Of a stretch of 64,000 nt of DNA, positions 8,353 to 16,516 are shown in pieces. Positions within the stretch are counted from its first letter, which is position 1. Every line of letters starts with the position of its first letter. The notes under the pieces are model-generated. The model saw only the letters and a program-made list of their open reading frames with translations, searched no databases and was not told where the DNA came from. This DNA comes from Riemerella anatipestifer_E. Lineage in GTDB: Bacteria; Bacteroidota; Bacteroidia; Flavobacteriales; Weeksellaceae. Location of the stretch: contig NZ_LEKU01000008.1 in assembly GCF_009932355.1 (NCBI RefSeq), positions 36,756 to 100,755 on the forward strand, read 5' to 3'. Both the position numbers and the translations under genes were made by a program.

Positions 8353-9065
8353 TTTGCTAATCTTTTAAGGTAACTTTGAATTGTATTTTCTAGTCCTAAA
8401 TAAAGAGCTTCTGAGATAAGGGCATGTCCAATGGAAACTTCTAACAAGTTAGGTATTTCATCTGAAAAATACTTTAAGTTTTCTAAACTTAAATCATGCC
8501 CCGCATTGATTCCCAAACCGTTATTTATCGCTTCTTCTGCTGTTTTGATATAAGGCAATATGGCTTGTTCTCTATTTTTAGTATAACCTTTAGCATAAGC
8601 CTCCGTGTAGAGTTCTATCCTGTCCGTGCCTGTCTCCGCTGCATATTTTACCATCTCTGGATTAGGGTCTAAAAAGATAGAAGTTCTTATCCCTTCTGCT
8701 TTAAATTCGGCTATAACATTTTTTAGAAAATCTAAATGCATTTTACAATCCCACCCTGCGTTAGAGGTAATGGCATCGTCTGCATCTGGCACCAATGTTA
8801 CCTGCTCTGGCTTTACCTCCAACACCATATCTATAAACGGACGATGAGGATTCCCTTCAATATTAAACTCGGTGGTTACCAATGGTTTTAAATCGTACAC
8901 ATCTTTTCTTGTGATATGCCTTTCATCTGGTCTTGGGTGTATGGTAATCCCTTGTGCTCCAAATTTTTGAGCATCTATAGCCACCTGAGTTACACTCGGC
9001 ACATCGCCGCCCCTAGCATTTCTCAGAGTAGCTATTTTATTTATATTTACGCTTAGTTTTGTCAT
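8346..9065 (-). CDS. pdxJ: Pyridoxine 5'-phosphate synthase
   Basis: 239 residues, full length for PdxJ. It condenses 1-deoxy-D-xylulose 5-phosphate with 3-amino-2-oxopropyl phosphate to give pyridoxine 5'-phosphate, the last ring-forming step of the DXP-dependent vitamin B6 pathway. Seen: the N-terminal LSVNINKIATLRNARGG, the substrate-binding IHPRPDERHI, the catalytic-Glu-containing EGNPH and the C-terminal SIGHALISEALYLGL. It starts 25 bp after the MscS-like gene and overlaps the hydrolase gene, so it belongs to the same minus-strand operon. Confidence 0.95.
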   Translation of the reverse strand: MTKLSVNINKIATLRNARGGDVPSVTQVAIDAQKFGAQGITIHPRPDERHITRKDVYDLKPLVTTEFNIEGNPHRPFIDMVLEVKPEQVTLVPDADDAITSNAGWDCKMHLDFLKNVIAEFKAEGIRTSIFLDPNPEMVKYAAETGTDRIELYTEAYAKGYTKNREQAILPYIKTAEEAINNGLGINAGHDLSLENLKYFSDEIPNLLEVSIGHALISEALYLGLENTIQSYLKRLAKW

Positions 9066-9090
9066 TATTTTATATTATTGACATTTAACA

Positions 9091-10353
9091 TTATACTTTG
9101 ATACTGACTTGCATTACCTCCAAATCAAATACCTGTGCCGCTACGAGAAGATGGTCAAAAATATCTGCTTGTATCTGCTCATAATTTTCCCACTTAGAGT
9201 TGTTGGTAAAACAATAAATTTCCAAAGGAAGTCCTTGGGCTGTAATTTCTAACTGTCTTACCATCAGCGGACTTTCTTGTTCTATATTATCATTATTTTT
9301 TAAATAATTAAGAGCATACACTCTAAATGTACCAATATTGGTAAGCTGTGGACCATTGATAATTTCAGAAGAGTTAGCAATTCTCTTTTTTGCTTCTGAA
9401 ATTTTAGCATTTTTTTCTTCTAAATAGTCTTTAACTAGGTTAATTTTAGACAGCTTCGCCATCATTTCATCATCTATAAACTTGAATGATTTAATATTGA
9501 AAATAATAGCTTTTTTTATTCTCCTAGTATTGGTTTCAGACATTATCTGAAGATTCTTAATCTCTGTAGAAAGCAGGTCGTAAGTAGGTATAGTAGATAC
9601 TGTTTTATCAAAATTCTGAATCTTTGTCGTCAATAGGTTAATGTCTTCTATTGTACCTTCAATGTTATACTTCGGGATTCCTATCCAATCACCTACTTTT
9701 AGATTTCTAGAGGTAGACACATGAATACCCGTAACAAAACCCAAAATAGTATCTCTAAAGACAAGAAGTATCACCGCCGTCATTGCCCCTAAACTACCTA
9801 AAATAGTAGACGCTTTGATATGAAATAGTACCGAAACTCCTACAAAAATAAATATAATATAACCTAATATTTTGAGGGATTGTGTAACGGCTCTAATACC
9901 TGTAATTCGATAAAAATCTCCTTTAAAAACATAGTATTTTTCGGTGGTTTTAAGCAACCTAAAATACAGTATAGCAAACGCTAGTACAAACATTAACGAA
10001 AAGAATGTTTCTAAAATACTATGACTTTTAGGGTGTCTATAGAAAATAGAATAAATCATTTCCTGAGTAATTCTAATAGCAAAAAAATGAGCCACCGAAT
10101 TTAAAATTTTACTCTCATAAAAAGCTCTAAGAATTGGTTTTTGTGTATACTTTCTAAAAACTAAAAATAAAGCGTTAAATGAAATTTTAAATAAAAAATC
10201 CAAGGCAACCAATATCACTAAAAGTAAGAATAGTTTTGCCGCTATTTGACACAACAAAATAATTCCATCAGGCATCTCTGCCTTTATCCAAAAATGAATT
10301 TGATCACTTATTTTTTGTAAAAAATCTTTGGTATCTTTTATCTCCTCATTCAT
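9091..10353 (-). CDS. Mechanosensitive ion channel, MscS family (YbdG-like)
   Basis: 420 residues from the ATG at 10353. A reading 20 codons longer would run through a perfect -7 box (10359-10366), so the shorter start is preferred. Several membrane helices fill residues ~20-200; the pore-lining and beta-domain region includes GSLGAMTAVILLVFRDTILG and the conserved LKVGDWI...GTIEDINLLTTKIQNFD of MscS channels. It opens under membrane tension to release solutes. Probable first gene of the operon leading into pdxJ. Confidence 0.85.
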   Translation of the reverse strand: MNEEIKDTKDFLQKISDQIHFWIKAEMPDGIILLCQIAAKLFLLLVILVALDFLFKISFNALFLVFRKYTQKPILRAFYESKILNSVAHFFAIRITQEMIYSIFYRHPKSHSILETFFSLMFVLAFAILYFRLLKTTEKYYVFKGDFYRITGIRAVTQSLKILGYIIFIFVGVSVLFHIKASTILGSLGAMTAVILLVFRDTILGFVTGIHVSTSRNLKVGDWIGIPKYNIEGTIEDINLLTTKIQNFDKTVSTIPTYDLLSTEIKNLQIMSETNTRRIKKAIIFNIKSFKFIDDEMMAKLSKINLVKDYLEEKNAKISEAKKRIANSSEIINGPQLTNIGTFRVYALNYLKNNDNIEQESPLMVRQLEITAQGLPLEIYCFTNNSKWENYEQIQADIFDHLLVAAQVFDLEVMQVSIKV

Positions 10354-10358
10354 ATTGG

Positions 10359-10366
10359 CAAAAATA
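10359..10366 (-). promoter_or_regulatory. -7 box immediately before the MscS-like start
   Basis: TATTTTTG on the minus strand, separated from the ATG by only 5 nt; it decides the start and implies a leaderless mRNA. Confidence 0.6.
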
Positions 10367-10426
10367 AGAAAATAGGTTTGTTTAGATGGTACTAAATATG
10401 TACTTTTAACCAAATTTTATAGTATT

Positions 10427-10924
10427 ATGACAACTCAAGATTGGGTAACTATTATTAGTATCATTATGGTTATCATTGGTATACTAGGAACTATACTTCC
10501 TGTATTACCTGGTATTTTACTAAGTTTTGCAGGAGTGCTGCTCTACAAATTTGGTACTGATGCCAATCTATCCATGGTATATATTTGGACTTTTGGACTT
10601 CTATCTTTAGCCTCTTTAGTTCTAAATTACCTTATTCCTGCAAAGCTAAACAAACGCTATGGAGGTACTAAATGGGGCAGCATTGGCTCTATTGTAGGAA
10701 CTTTAGTAGGATTTTTTCTACCAATTCCTTTTGGATTTTTAATAGGTATGTTTCTAGGAGTTTTTATTGGCGAAATGTTACACGATAGCAAAAATTACCT
10801 CAAAGCCTACAATTCTACCAAAGGGGCTTTTATAGGGTTTCTTGCGAGTAGTTTATTTAATTTCTCGCTTGGGGTAGCTATGCTATTTGTAGTGCTGTGG
10901 GATTATTTTAAAAATTTAATGTAA
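10427..10924 (+). CDS. DUF456 family membrane protein
   Basis: 165 residues, almost entirely hydrophobic, with about four membrane segments. It contains two glycine-rich repeats characteristic of DUF456: the N-terminal GILGTILPVLPGILLSFAG and the central G-S-I-G-S-I-V-G-T-L-V-G-F-F followed by GMFLGVFIGE. Function is unknown in the family; the glycine-zipper-like segments suggest oligomeric membrane packing. Divergent from the MscS-like gene across a 73-bp gap. A candidate -7 element (TACTTTTA at 10401-10408) deviates at the last base. Confidence 0.8.
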   Translation: MTTQDWVTIISIIMVIIGILGTILPVLPGILLSFAGVLLYKFGTDANLSMVYIWTFGLLSLASLVLNYLIPAKLNKRYGGTKWGSIGSIVGTLVGFFLPIPFGFLIGMFLGVFIGEMLHDSKNYLKAYNSTKGAFIGFLASSLFNFSLGVAMLFVVLWDYFKNLM

Positions 10925-10967
10925 AAGCCTTTTAAATTTCCAATAAGAAACTCAAAAGGCTATTTTA
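10921..10967. terminator. Bidirectional terminator between DUF456 and M3 peptidase genes
   Basis: GTAAAAGCCTTTT pairs with AAAAGGC-TA-TTTTAC (2-nt bulge) across a roughly 20-nt loop; it lies between convergent genes. Confidence 0.6.
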
Positions 10968-10990
10968 CAATACATTAAACTTTAGCCTCT

Positions 10991-13012
10991 CTATCCAAAA
11001 GCCCGTGTTAGTAAACTTTCAACTTTAGGTTCCCTTCCTCTAAAGTTTTTATATAAGACCATAGGGGCTATAGTACCTCCACTGGATAAAAGTTGTTTGT
11101 ACTTTCCAGCTATCTCTTGATTGAAAATTCCATTCTCTTCAAAATACTGAAATGCGTCCGCATCTAAAACCTCTGCCCATTTGTAAGAATAATAACCCGC
11201 TGCATAACCTCCTTGAAAAATATGAGAGAAGCTAGGGCTTACTGCTGTTTCGGAATGAATTGGATAAAGCTGAGTAGCAGCCATTACTTTATCTTCAAAA
11301 TCTTTTATTTTCAACTTTTCCTCGTCCGAAAAATGAGTTGTATGATAATGCATGTCTAACAAACCGAAACCTAACTGTCTAAGTGTCTGATAGCCTTCCA
11401 TAAAGTTTTTAGATTGAGCTATTTTTTCAATTTTTTCATTAGATAAGACCTCTCCTGTTTTATAATGTTTAGCAAAAGTTTTAAGAAACTCTGCCTCGTA
11501 ACAATAGTTTTCTAAAAACTGAGATGGTAACTCTACAAAATCCCATTTCACGGAAGTTCCAGACAAATTAGGATATTGCGTGTTAGCCAAAATACCGTGC
11601 AAAGCATGTCCAAACTCATGGAATAAAGTAGTAACCTCTTGAAAAGTAAGTAAACTAGGTGTGTCAGCCGTAGGTTTAGTAAAGTTACACACTACCGAAA
11701 TATGTGGACGATGATTCTCATTTCCCTTTTTATATTGATTTCTATAACTTGTCATCCAAGCTCCAGCTCGTTTACCTTTTCTTGGGTGATAATCTACATA
11801 AAGAAGTGCTTTATATTCACCTTGCTCCGTAACTTTGTAGGTCTTTACTTCAGGGTGATACTTTGAAATATCAGTTATTTCTTCAAACTCTAATCCAAAT
11901 ATTTTTTTTGATAAATCAAACACCGCTTGTTCTACTTTATCTAACTGAAAATAAGGTTTAAGTTCTTCATCACTCAAGTCAAACTTTTGTTTTCTCAACT
12001 TTTCAGCATAGAAGGCATGGTCATAGCTTTGAATATCAGTAATCCCATCTTTCTCAGCTAAAGTTTTTAATTCTTCTATTTCTTTTAAAGCGTAAGGCCT
12101 CGCCTTTTCTAAAAGCTCATTCAGAAAAGAAAAAACCTCTACTGAAGACTTAGCCATTCTTTCTTCTAGAACATAGGTCGCATAGTTTTCATAACCCAAT
12201 AGCTGTGCTTTTTTCTGCCTTAGAAGCACAATCTCTTCAATCAATTTTTGATTGTCAAACTCTCCTCCATCAAAAGCTTTTTTACCATTAGCTACAGCTA
12301 ACTCCTTTCTTAAAGCTCTATCTTCTACATAGGTCATCAGTGGTAAATAACTAGGATATTGTAGCGTAATTACATAGCCTTCCAATCCTCTACTTTTAGC
12401 CTCTTCTTTGTATTGATTCAAAACATCATTAGGAATTCCTTTCAGCTTATTTACATCTGTAATATGTTTAAAATAATTGTTAGTAGCTGCTAATACATTT
12501 TGCCCAAATTTCAAAGATTTTATAGACAAATCTTTATTGATAACCTCTAACTTCTTTTTATCTTCCTCACTCAATAAAGCTCCATTGCGAACAAATCCTT
12601 TATAGGTTTGTTCTAACAACATCGTTTGTTCCTCATTCAAATCTAAATTCTGCTTAGAGTCATACACAGACTTAACTCGTAAAAAAAGTGTTTGATTTTG
12701 GAAGATTTTGGAAGAAAACTCTGTAAGAAGAGGAGAAACCTCTTGTGCTATCTTTTGTAATTCATCATTTGTTTCTGCCGAATTAAGATTGAAAAACAAA
12801 TTAGATACCACATCTAACTGTTTTCCAGAATAAGACATAGCTTCTATTGTATTTTTAAAGGTAGGAGCTTCACTATTGTCAGCGATATTTTTTATTTCTT
12901 CTTCAGTAGATTTTATCAGCTCAATAAATGCTGGTAGAAAGTCAGCTTCTTTTATTAAATCAAAAGGTATCGATTTGTAGTTCGTATTAAATTCTTTTAA
13001 AAGTAGATTCAT
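10991..13012 (-). CDS. M3 family metallopeptidase (peptidyl-dipeptidase Dcp-like)
   Basis: 673 residues, the usual length. The zinc motif HEFGH is at 465-469 with the third ligand Glu in DFVELPSQ (E494), followed by the family's GGYAAGYYSYKWAE segment near the C-terminus. NLSGTSVKWDFVELPSQ is the Dcp/OpdA-type signature. No signal peptide, so it probably degrades short peptides in the cytoplasm. Whether it removes C-terminal dipeptides (Dcp) or acts as an oligopeptidase (PrlC-like) cannot be settled here. Single gene with a clear -7 box. Confidence 0.9.
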   Translation of the reverse strand: MNLLLKEFNTNYKSIPFDLIKEADFLPAFIELIKSTEEEIKNIADNSEAPTFKNTIEAMSYSGKQLDVVSNLFFNLNSAETNDELQKIAQEVSPLLTEFSSKIFQNQTLFLRVKSVYDSKQNLDLNEEQTMLLEQTYKGFVRNGALLSEEDKKKLEVINKDLSIKSLKFGQNVLAATNNYFKHITDVNKLKGIPNDVLNQYKEEAKSRGLEGYVITLQYPSYLPLMTYVEDRALRKELAVANGKKAFDGGEFDNQKLIEEIVLLRQKKAQLLGYENYATYVLEERMAKSSVEVFSFLNELLEKARPYALKEIEELKTLAEKDGITDIQSYDHAFYAEKLRKQKFDLSDEELKPYFQLDKVEQAVFDLSKKIFGLEFEEITDISKYHPEVKTYKVTEQGEYKALLYVDYHPRKGKRAGAWMTSYRNQYKKGNENHRPHISVVCNFTKPTADTPSLLTFQEVTTLFHEFGHALHGILANTQYPNLSGTSVKWDFVELPSQFLENYCYEAEFLKTFAKHYKTGEVLSNEKIEKIAQSKNFMEGYQTLRQLGFGLLDMHYHTTHFSDEEKLKIKDFEDKVMAATQLYPIHSETAVSPSFSHIFQGGYAAGYYSYKWAEVLDADAFQYFEENGIFNQEIAGKYKQLLSSGGTIAPMVLYKNFRGREPKVESLLTRAFG

Positions 13013-13037
13013 TTTTACACAATTAATTCTATTGCTA

Positions 13038-13045
13038 CAAAGTTA
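13038..13045 (-). promoter_or_regulatory. -7 box of the M3 peptidase gene
   Basis: TAACTTTG on the minus strand, 25 nt before the ATG and directly after the preceding terminator. Confidence 0.6.
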
Positions 13046-13049
13046 CAAC

Positions 13050-13090
13050 TAAAAAAGAAAAGCTGCTTCACAATTGTGAAACAGCTTTCT
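13050..13090 (-). terminator. Terminator of the folK-omp operon
   Basis: On the minus strand, AAAGCTG-TTTCACA / TGTGAAGCAGCTTT (one mismatch) followed by TTCTTTTTT. Confidence 0.75.
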
Positions 13091-13110
13091 AATATTAGCA
13101 AATTCAACTA

Positions 13111-14574
13111 TTATTTTGCTTTAAAGTAAACTCTTCTGTTAGCTTCATTTTTCCATTCTGGACACTTAGTGTATGGGTTACATTCTGGATATTTTAAATC
13201 CTTTTTACCTCTACCTTCAGCAGTTAACATAGAGCTAGGAACACCTTTTCCAACAAGATATCTCACAACAGACTCAGCTCTTCTTTGAGATAATTTTTGG
13301 TTGTAAGCATCAGATCCTCTGGTATCTGTAGCGCCAATTACTAAGTACTGCTTATCAGTTCTTAAAGTCTTCATGATAGCTACTGCATTATCTAACTTAT
13401 CAAAAGATATAGCTCTAATGACATCACTATTAAGATCAAACTCTATACCTTCAAAGTTTTTGTTAATTGCCACAATTTGCTCATCTTCTTGCTCTAATTT
13501 TTGCTGTACAATTTGTTTTTCTTCTGGACAACCATTATTAGAAACTGGACCAGGAACAGTTACACATTTATCATGTAAATCGATTACACCGTCTAAATCT
13601 GTATCCAAAGCAACACCAGCACCATCTACTCTAGCCCCAGCAGGAGTATCTAGTTGTCTATCCCAATCATCACAAACACCGTCATTATCAGCATCTCCAC
13701 TTTTACATACTTCAACTACTGGAGGTACTGAAGCCAACTCTATTTTGTTATAAAGCTCTTGATAAGGGTCATGCCACATTAGATGGGAAATATGTTTTCC
13801 AAACTTATATGAAGCTCCTAGTGTCACATTGAAGAAATTATCAGACACTTGATCCTCCGTCATATTTCTATCACTATATTGAGCTCCTCCTCCATCAAAT
13901 TCATCATCTCCTGTTACTACATACATCACTCTAGTCTCAAGGTCTACTCTTCTAGAAACCTTAAATTTAACTCCTGCCCCCGCTTGTCCAAATAAAGATG
14001 TAAATTTAAACGGTTTAACTTCGGTCATCAGTGTCTGTGGTCCTCCATTAGTCTCTGCATAAGCTCTATAAGCTAACGTTCCAATCCCTGCATAACCATG
14101 GATAGCCCATCTATAGTTAGAATGGTTATCTACTCTTCTAAATAGATTAGAAAAATTAATATCTCCTAATAAAGATATAGCATCATACTGAGTTCTAGCA
14201 GCATATCCTGTACCACCTGTTCCTGTTCTATATGATCCTTGTCTAGTTTCTCCTCTATCATACTGAAGATTTAACCCAAAAGCATGAGTTATTGCTCTAT
14301 CTACACTAAGGTACATTGAATAGCCATACAAATTCTTACCATTACCATTCTTGATAGAAGTAACATCTGCAGATTGAATAAAAGGTATACCTACACCTGC
14401 CGATACTGACCAGTCATTGAATCTTTTTACATCTTGTGTAAAAGGAACAACATTTGACGACCACGAAGAAAAAGTATTTGGGTACTTACTACCTGTTGTA
14501 TCAGTTACTGCTTGAGCATCTAAAATAGCAGGAAAAGATAATACCAATGCTATACTTGCCAAATTTAATTTCAT
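13111..14574 (-). CDS. OmpA family protein with TSP3 calcium-type repeats (tandem copy 2)
   Basis: 487 residues from the ATG at 14574, where a clean signal peptide begins (MKLNLASIALVLSFPAILDAQ); a longer reading would add a non-signal-like leader overlapping the upstream gene. Residues ~22-280 form an N-terminal barrel. A thrombospondin type 3-like segment follows (DADNDGVCDDWD, DTDLDGVIDLHDKC), then an OmpA peptidoglycan-binding domain with TDTRGSDAYNQKLSQRRAESV. It tethers the outer membrane to peptidoglycan. It follows its paralogue by 22 bp. Both end with the unusual CNPYTKCPEWKNEANRRVYF. Confidence 0.9.
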   Translation of the reverse strand: MKLNLASIALVLSFPAILDAQAVTDTTGSKYPNTFSSWSSNVVPFTQDVKRFNDWSVSAGVGIPFIQSADVTSIKNGNGKNLYGYSMYLSVDRAITHAFGLNLQYDRGETRQGSYRTGTGGTGYAARTQYDAISLLGDINFSNLFRRVDNHSNYRWAIHGYAGIGTLAYRAYAETNGGPQTLMTEVKPFKFTSLFGQAGAGVKFKVSRRVDLETRVMYVVTGDDEFDGGGAQYSDRNMTEDQVSDNFFNVTLGASYKFGKHISHLMWHDPYQELYNKIELASVPPVVEVCKSGDADNDGVCDDWDRQLDTPAGARVDGAGVALDTDLDGVIDLHDKCVTVPGPVSNNGCPEEKQIVQQKLEQEDEQIVAINKNFEGIEFDLNSDVIRAISFDKLDNAVAIMKTLRTDKQYLVIGATDTRGSDAYNQKLSQRRAESVVRYLVGKGVPSSMLTAEGRGKKDLKYPECNPYTKCPEWKNEANRRVYFKAK

Positions 14575-14596
14575 AATATTTTTTATATTTTTACTT

Positions 14597-16045
14597 CTAT
14601 TTTTCTGAAAAATACACTCTTCTATTAGCTTCATTTTTCCACTCAGGACATTTGGTATAAGGGTTACACTCAGGATATTTCAAATCATCCTTACCTCTAC
14701 CTTCTGCTAATAACATATAAGGATCTACTCCCTTATCAACTAAGTATTTAACTACAGCATCTGCTCTTCTTTGTGATAATTTTTTATTATAAGCAGCCGA
14801 ACCTCTAGTATCTGTAGCCCCTATTACTAAATACTGAGTTTTAGAATCTAAACTTTTGATGATTGCAGCAGCTTTATCTAGCCTATCAAAAGATATAGAT
14901 CTGATTACATCACTATTAAGATCAAACTCTATTCCTTCAAAATTCTTATTGATTTCTACAACAGATTGCTTTATATCAATCTTATTTACATTTATTTTGA
15001 GTACTTCAGGGCAACCATTATTCGAAGCTGGTCCTGGTACAGTTACACATTTATCATATAAATCAATAACACCATCTAAATCAATATCAAGTGCCACACC
15101 TGCTCCATCAACTCTGGCTCCAGCAGGAGTATCTAATTGTCTATCCCAATCATCACACACACCATCATTATCATTATCTCCTTTTTCACAAACAACAAAA
15201 TCGATAGGTGCTCCCAGTTTGCTTATTCTATTTTCTAGATATTCTAGCGGATCATGCCACGCCAAATGAGAAAGATGTTTACCTAATTTAAATGTAAGTC
15301 CTAAATTAGCAGTAAACATATTATCAGAGTTAGTATTCTTTATTCTATTATATGGGTACTCTACAGATGTATTATCCCAACCACCACCATCAAATTCATC
15401 ATCACCAGACATAATATACATAAGTCTTGCCTCTATATCTAACAACTTGGAAATTTTATATTTAATACCTGCACCTGCTTGATAGAAAAATGAAGCAATA
15501 TCTAAATCCTGATTCACCTCTAACACACCTCTGCCATTCCACAAAGCAGACTTATCTTGTAAATAGGTCTTATATCCTTGCAACCCTAATCCCGCATACC
15601 CATGCAAAGCCCATCTATATGTAGAGTTATTATCTACTCTCAGTAGTAGATTAGAGAAGTTAACATCTCCAATCAAAGAAACCTGTTTATACTTAGTATT
15701 AGCATTTGCAACTCCGTAAATAGGATTTATCATCCCTTGCTGATTGGTTTGACCCTGCTGATATTGTAAACTCAGTCCGAAAACATGAGAGATTTGTTTA
15801 TCCAAACTTATGTAAGTGTTCCAACCCAAATTGACACCCTTGCCATAAAAAGAAGTTAAATCAGCTGATTGCATGAATGCCCCACCTCCTCCAACGGAGA
15901 TAGACCAATCATTAAACAATCGAGATTTATTATCAAACTTTTTTACATAGGTAGATCCTGAAGAAAAGGTATTTGGATACTTCTCCGTGTTTTGTGAATA
16001 CATTACAGCAGGAATAACCAGTAGCGACAATAAATTAATTTTCAT
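14597..16045 (-). CDS. OmpA family protein with TSP3 calcium-type repeats (tandem copy 1)
   Basis: 482 residues with a signal peptide (about 1-17, ending MYS before Q). Same architecture as its neighbour: N-terminal beta-barrel, TSP3-like acidic repeats (DNDNDGVCDDWD, DIDLDGVIDLYDKC), and a C-terminal OmpA domain with the peptidoglycan-binding block TDTRGSAAYNKKLSQRRA. The TSP3 and OmpA parts are nearly identical to the downstream copy, while barrel and linker differ, which fits a tandem duplication with divergence of the surface-exposed half. It starts 24 bp after folK. An AT dinucleotide run precedes the start. Confidence 0.9.
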   Translation of the reverse strand: MKINLLSLLVIPAVMYSQNTEKYPNTFSSGSTYVKKFDNKSRLFNDWSISVGGGGAFMQSADLTSFYGKGVNLGWNTYISLDKQISHVFGLSLQYQQGQTNQQGMINPIYGVANANTKYKQVSLIGDVNFSNLLLRVDNNSTYRWALHGYAGLGLQGYKTYLQDKSALWNGRGVLEVNQDLDIASFFYQAGAGIKYKISKLLDIEARLMYIMSGDDEFDGGGWDNTSVEYPYNRIKNTNSDNMFTANLGLTFKLGKHLSHLAWHDPLEYLENRISKLGAPIDFVVCEKGDNDNDGVCDDWDRQLDTPAGARVDGAGVALDIDLDGVIDLYDKCVTVPGPASNNGCPEVLKINVNKIDIKQSVVEINKNFEGIEFDLNSDVIRSISFDRLDKAAAIIKSLDSKTQYLVIGATDTRGSAAYNKKLSQRRADAVVKYLVDKGVDPYMLLAEGRGKDDLKYPECNPYTKCPEWKNEANRRVYFSEK

Positions 16046-16069
16046 ATATATATATTTTCTCTTTTTGTT

Positions 16070-16495
16070 TCACTTTGTGATTCCTATTTCTCTCAACAGC
16101 ACTTGAGAAAAGTCACGTTCGTGAACATGTTTATAATGAGGTATATCCAGTCTTCTTGACTTGTAGGTGATATTACCAATACTCACCACATCAATATCTA
16201 TTACTCTATCTTCATATCCTCCTAACTCTTTAGAATCACTAATCCTCCCCATAGCTTTTTCTATACTTTTCACTTCAGTTAAAATCTGAATAGGTGAAAT
16301 TTGTGTTTCTAATAAGACTGCAATATTACAAAATATATTAGAACTAGCAAATTCTACAGGCTCTGTTTCTAACATTTGACTCTTTTTTATTATTGCCCCT
16401 AGCCTTTTCTCTATCAACAAAATAGCTTCTTCTATATTTTTTTTAGGATTTTTTATGTTACTTCCTAGTAACAAAATGACCTTTCTTTGCGACAT
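16070..16495 (-). CDS. folK: 2-amino-4-hydroxy-6-hydroxymethyldihydropteridine pyrophosphokinase
   Basis: 141 residues, slightly short for FolK. It transfers pyrophosphate from ATP to 6-hydroxymethyl-7,8-dihydropterin in folate synthesis. Seen: the N-terminal LLGSNIKNPKKNI, the central ETEPVEFASSNIFCNIAV, the metal- and ATP-site block DRVIDIDVV and the C-terminal IPHYKHVHERDFSQVLL (relatives have PHP...R-x-F-V-L-x-P-L; here PHY and a less standard tail). Divergent from sppA and probably co-transcribed with the two OmpA-type genes. The start lies 5 nt from a -7 box. Confidence 0.88.
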   Translation of the reverse strand: MSQRKVILLLGSNIKNPKKNIEEAILLIEKRLGAIIKKSQMLETEPVEFASSNIFCNIAVLLETQISPIQILTEVKSIEKAMGRISDSKELGGYEDRVIDIDVVSIGNITYKSRRLDIPHYKHVHERDFSQVLLREIGITK

Positions 16496-16500
16496 ATTAA

Positions 16501-16508
16501 CAAAATTA
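16501..16508 (-). promoter_or_regulatory. -7 box immediately before folK
   Basis: TAATTTTG on the minus strand, 5 nt before the ATG; suggests a leaderless transcript. Confidence 0.5.
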
Positions 16509-16516
16509 TTTATAGT

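Noticed and set aside
13373..13753. Plus-strand frames inside the two OmpA-type genes (also 14856-15269)
   Set aside because: Both are shadows of the same duplicated region, which explains why they resemble each other.
16046..16056. TATATATATA run as phase-variation tract before the OmpA-type gene
   Set aside because: Only about five dinucleotide units, too short to claim slippage from one genome.
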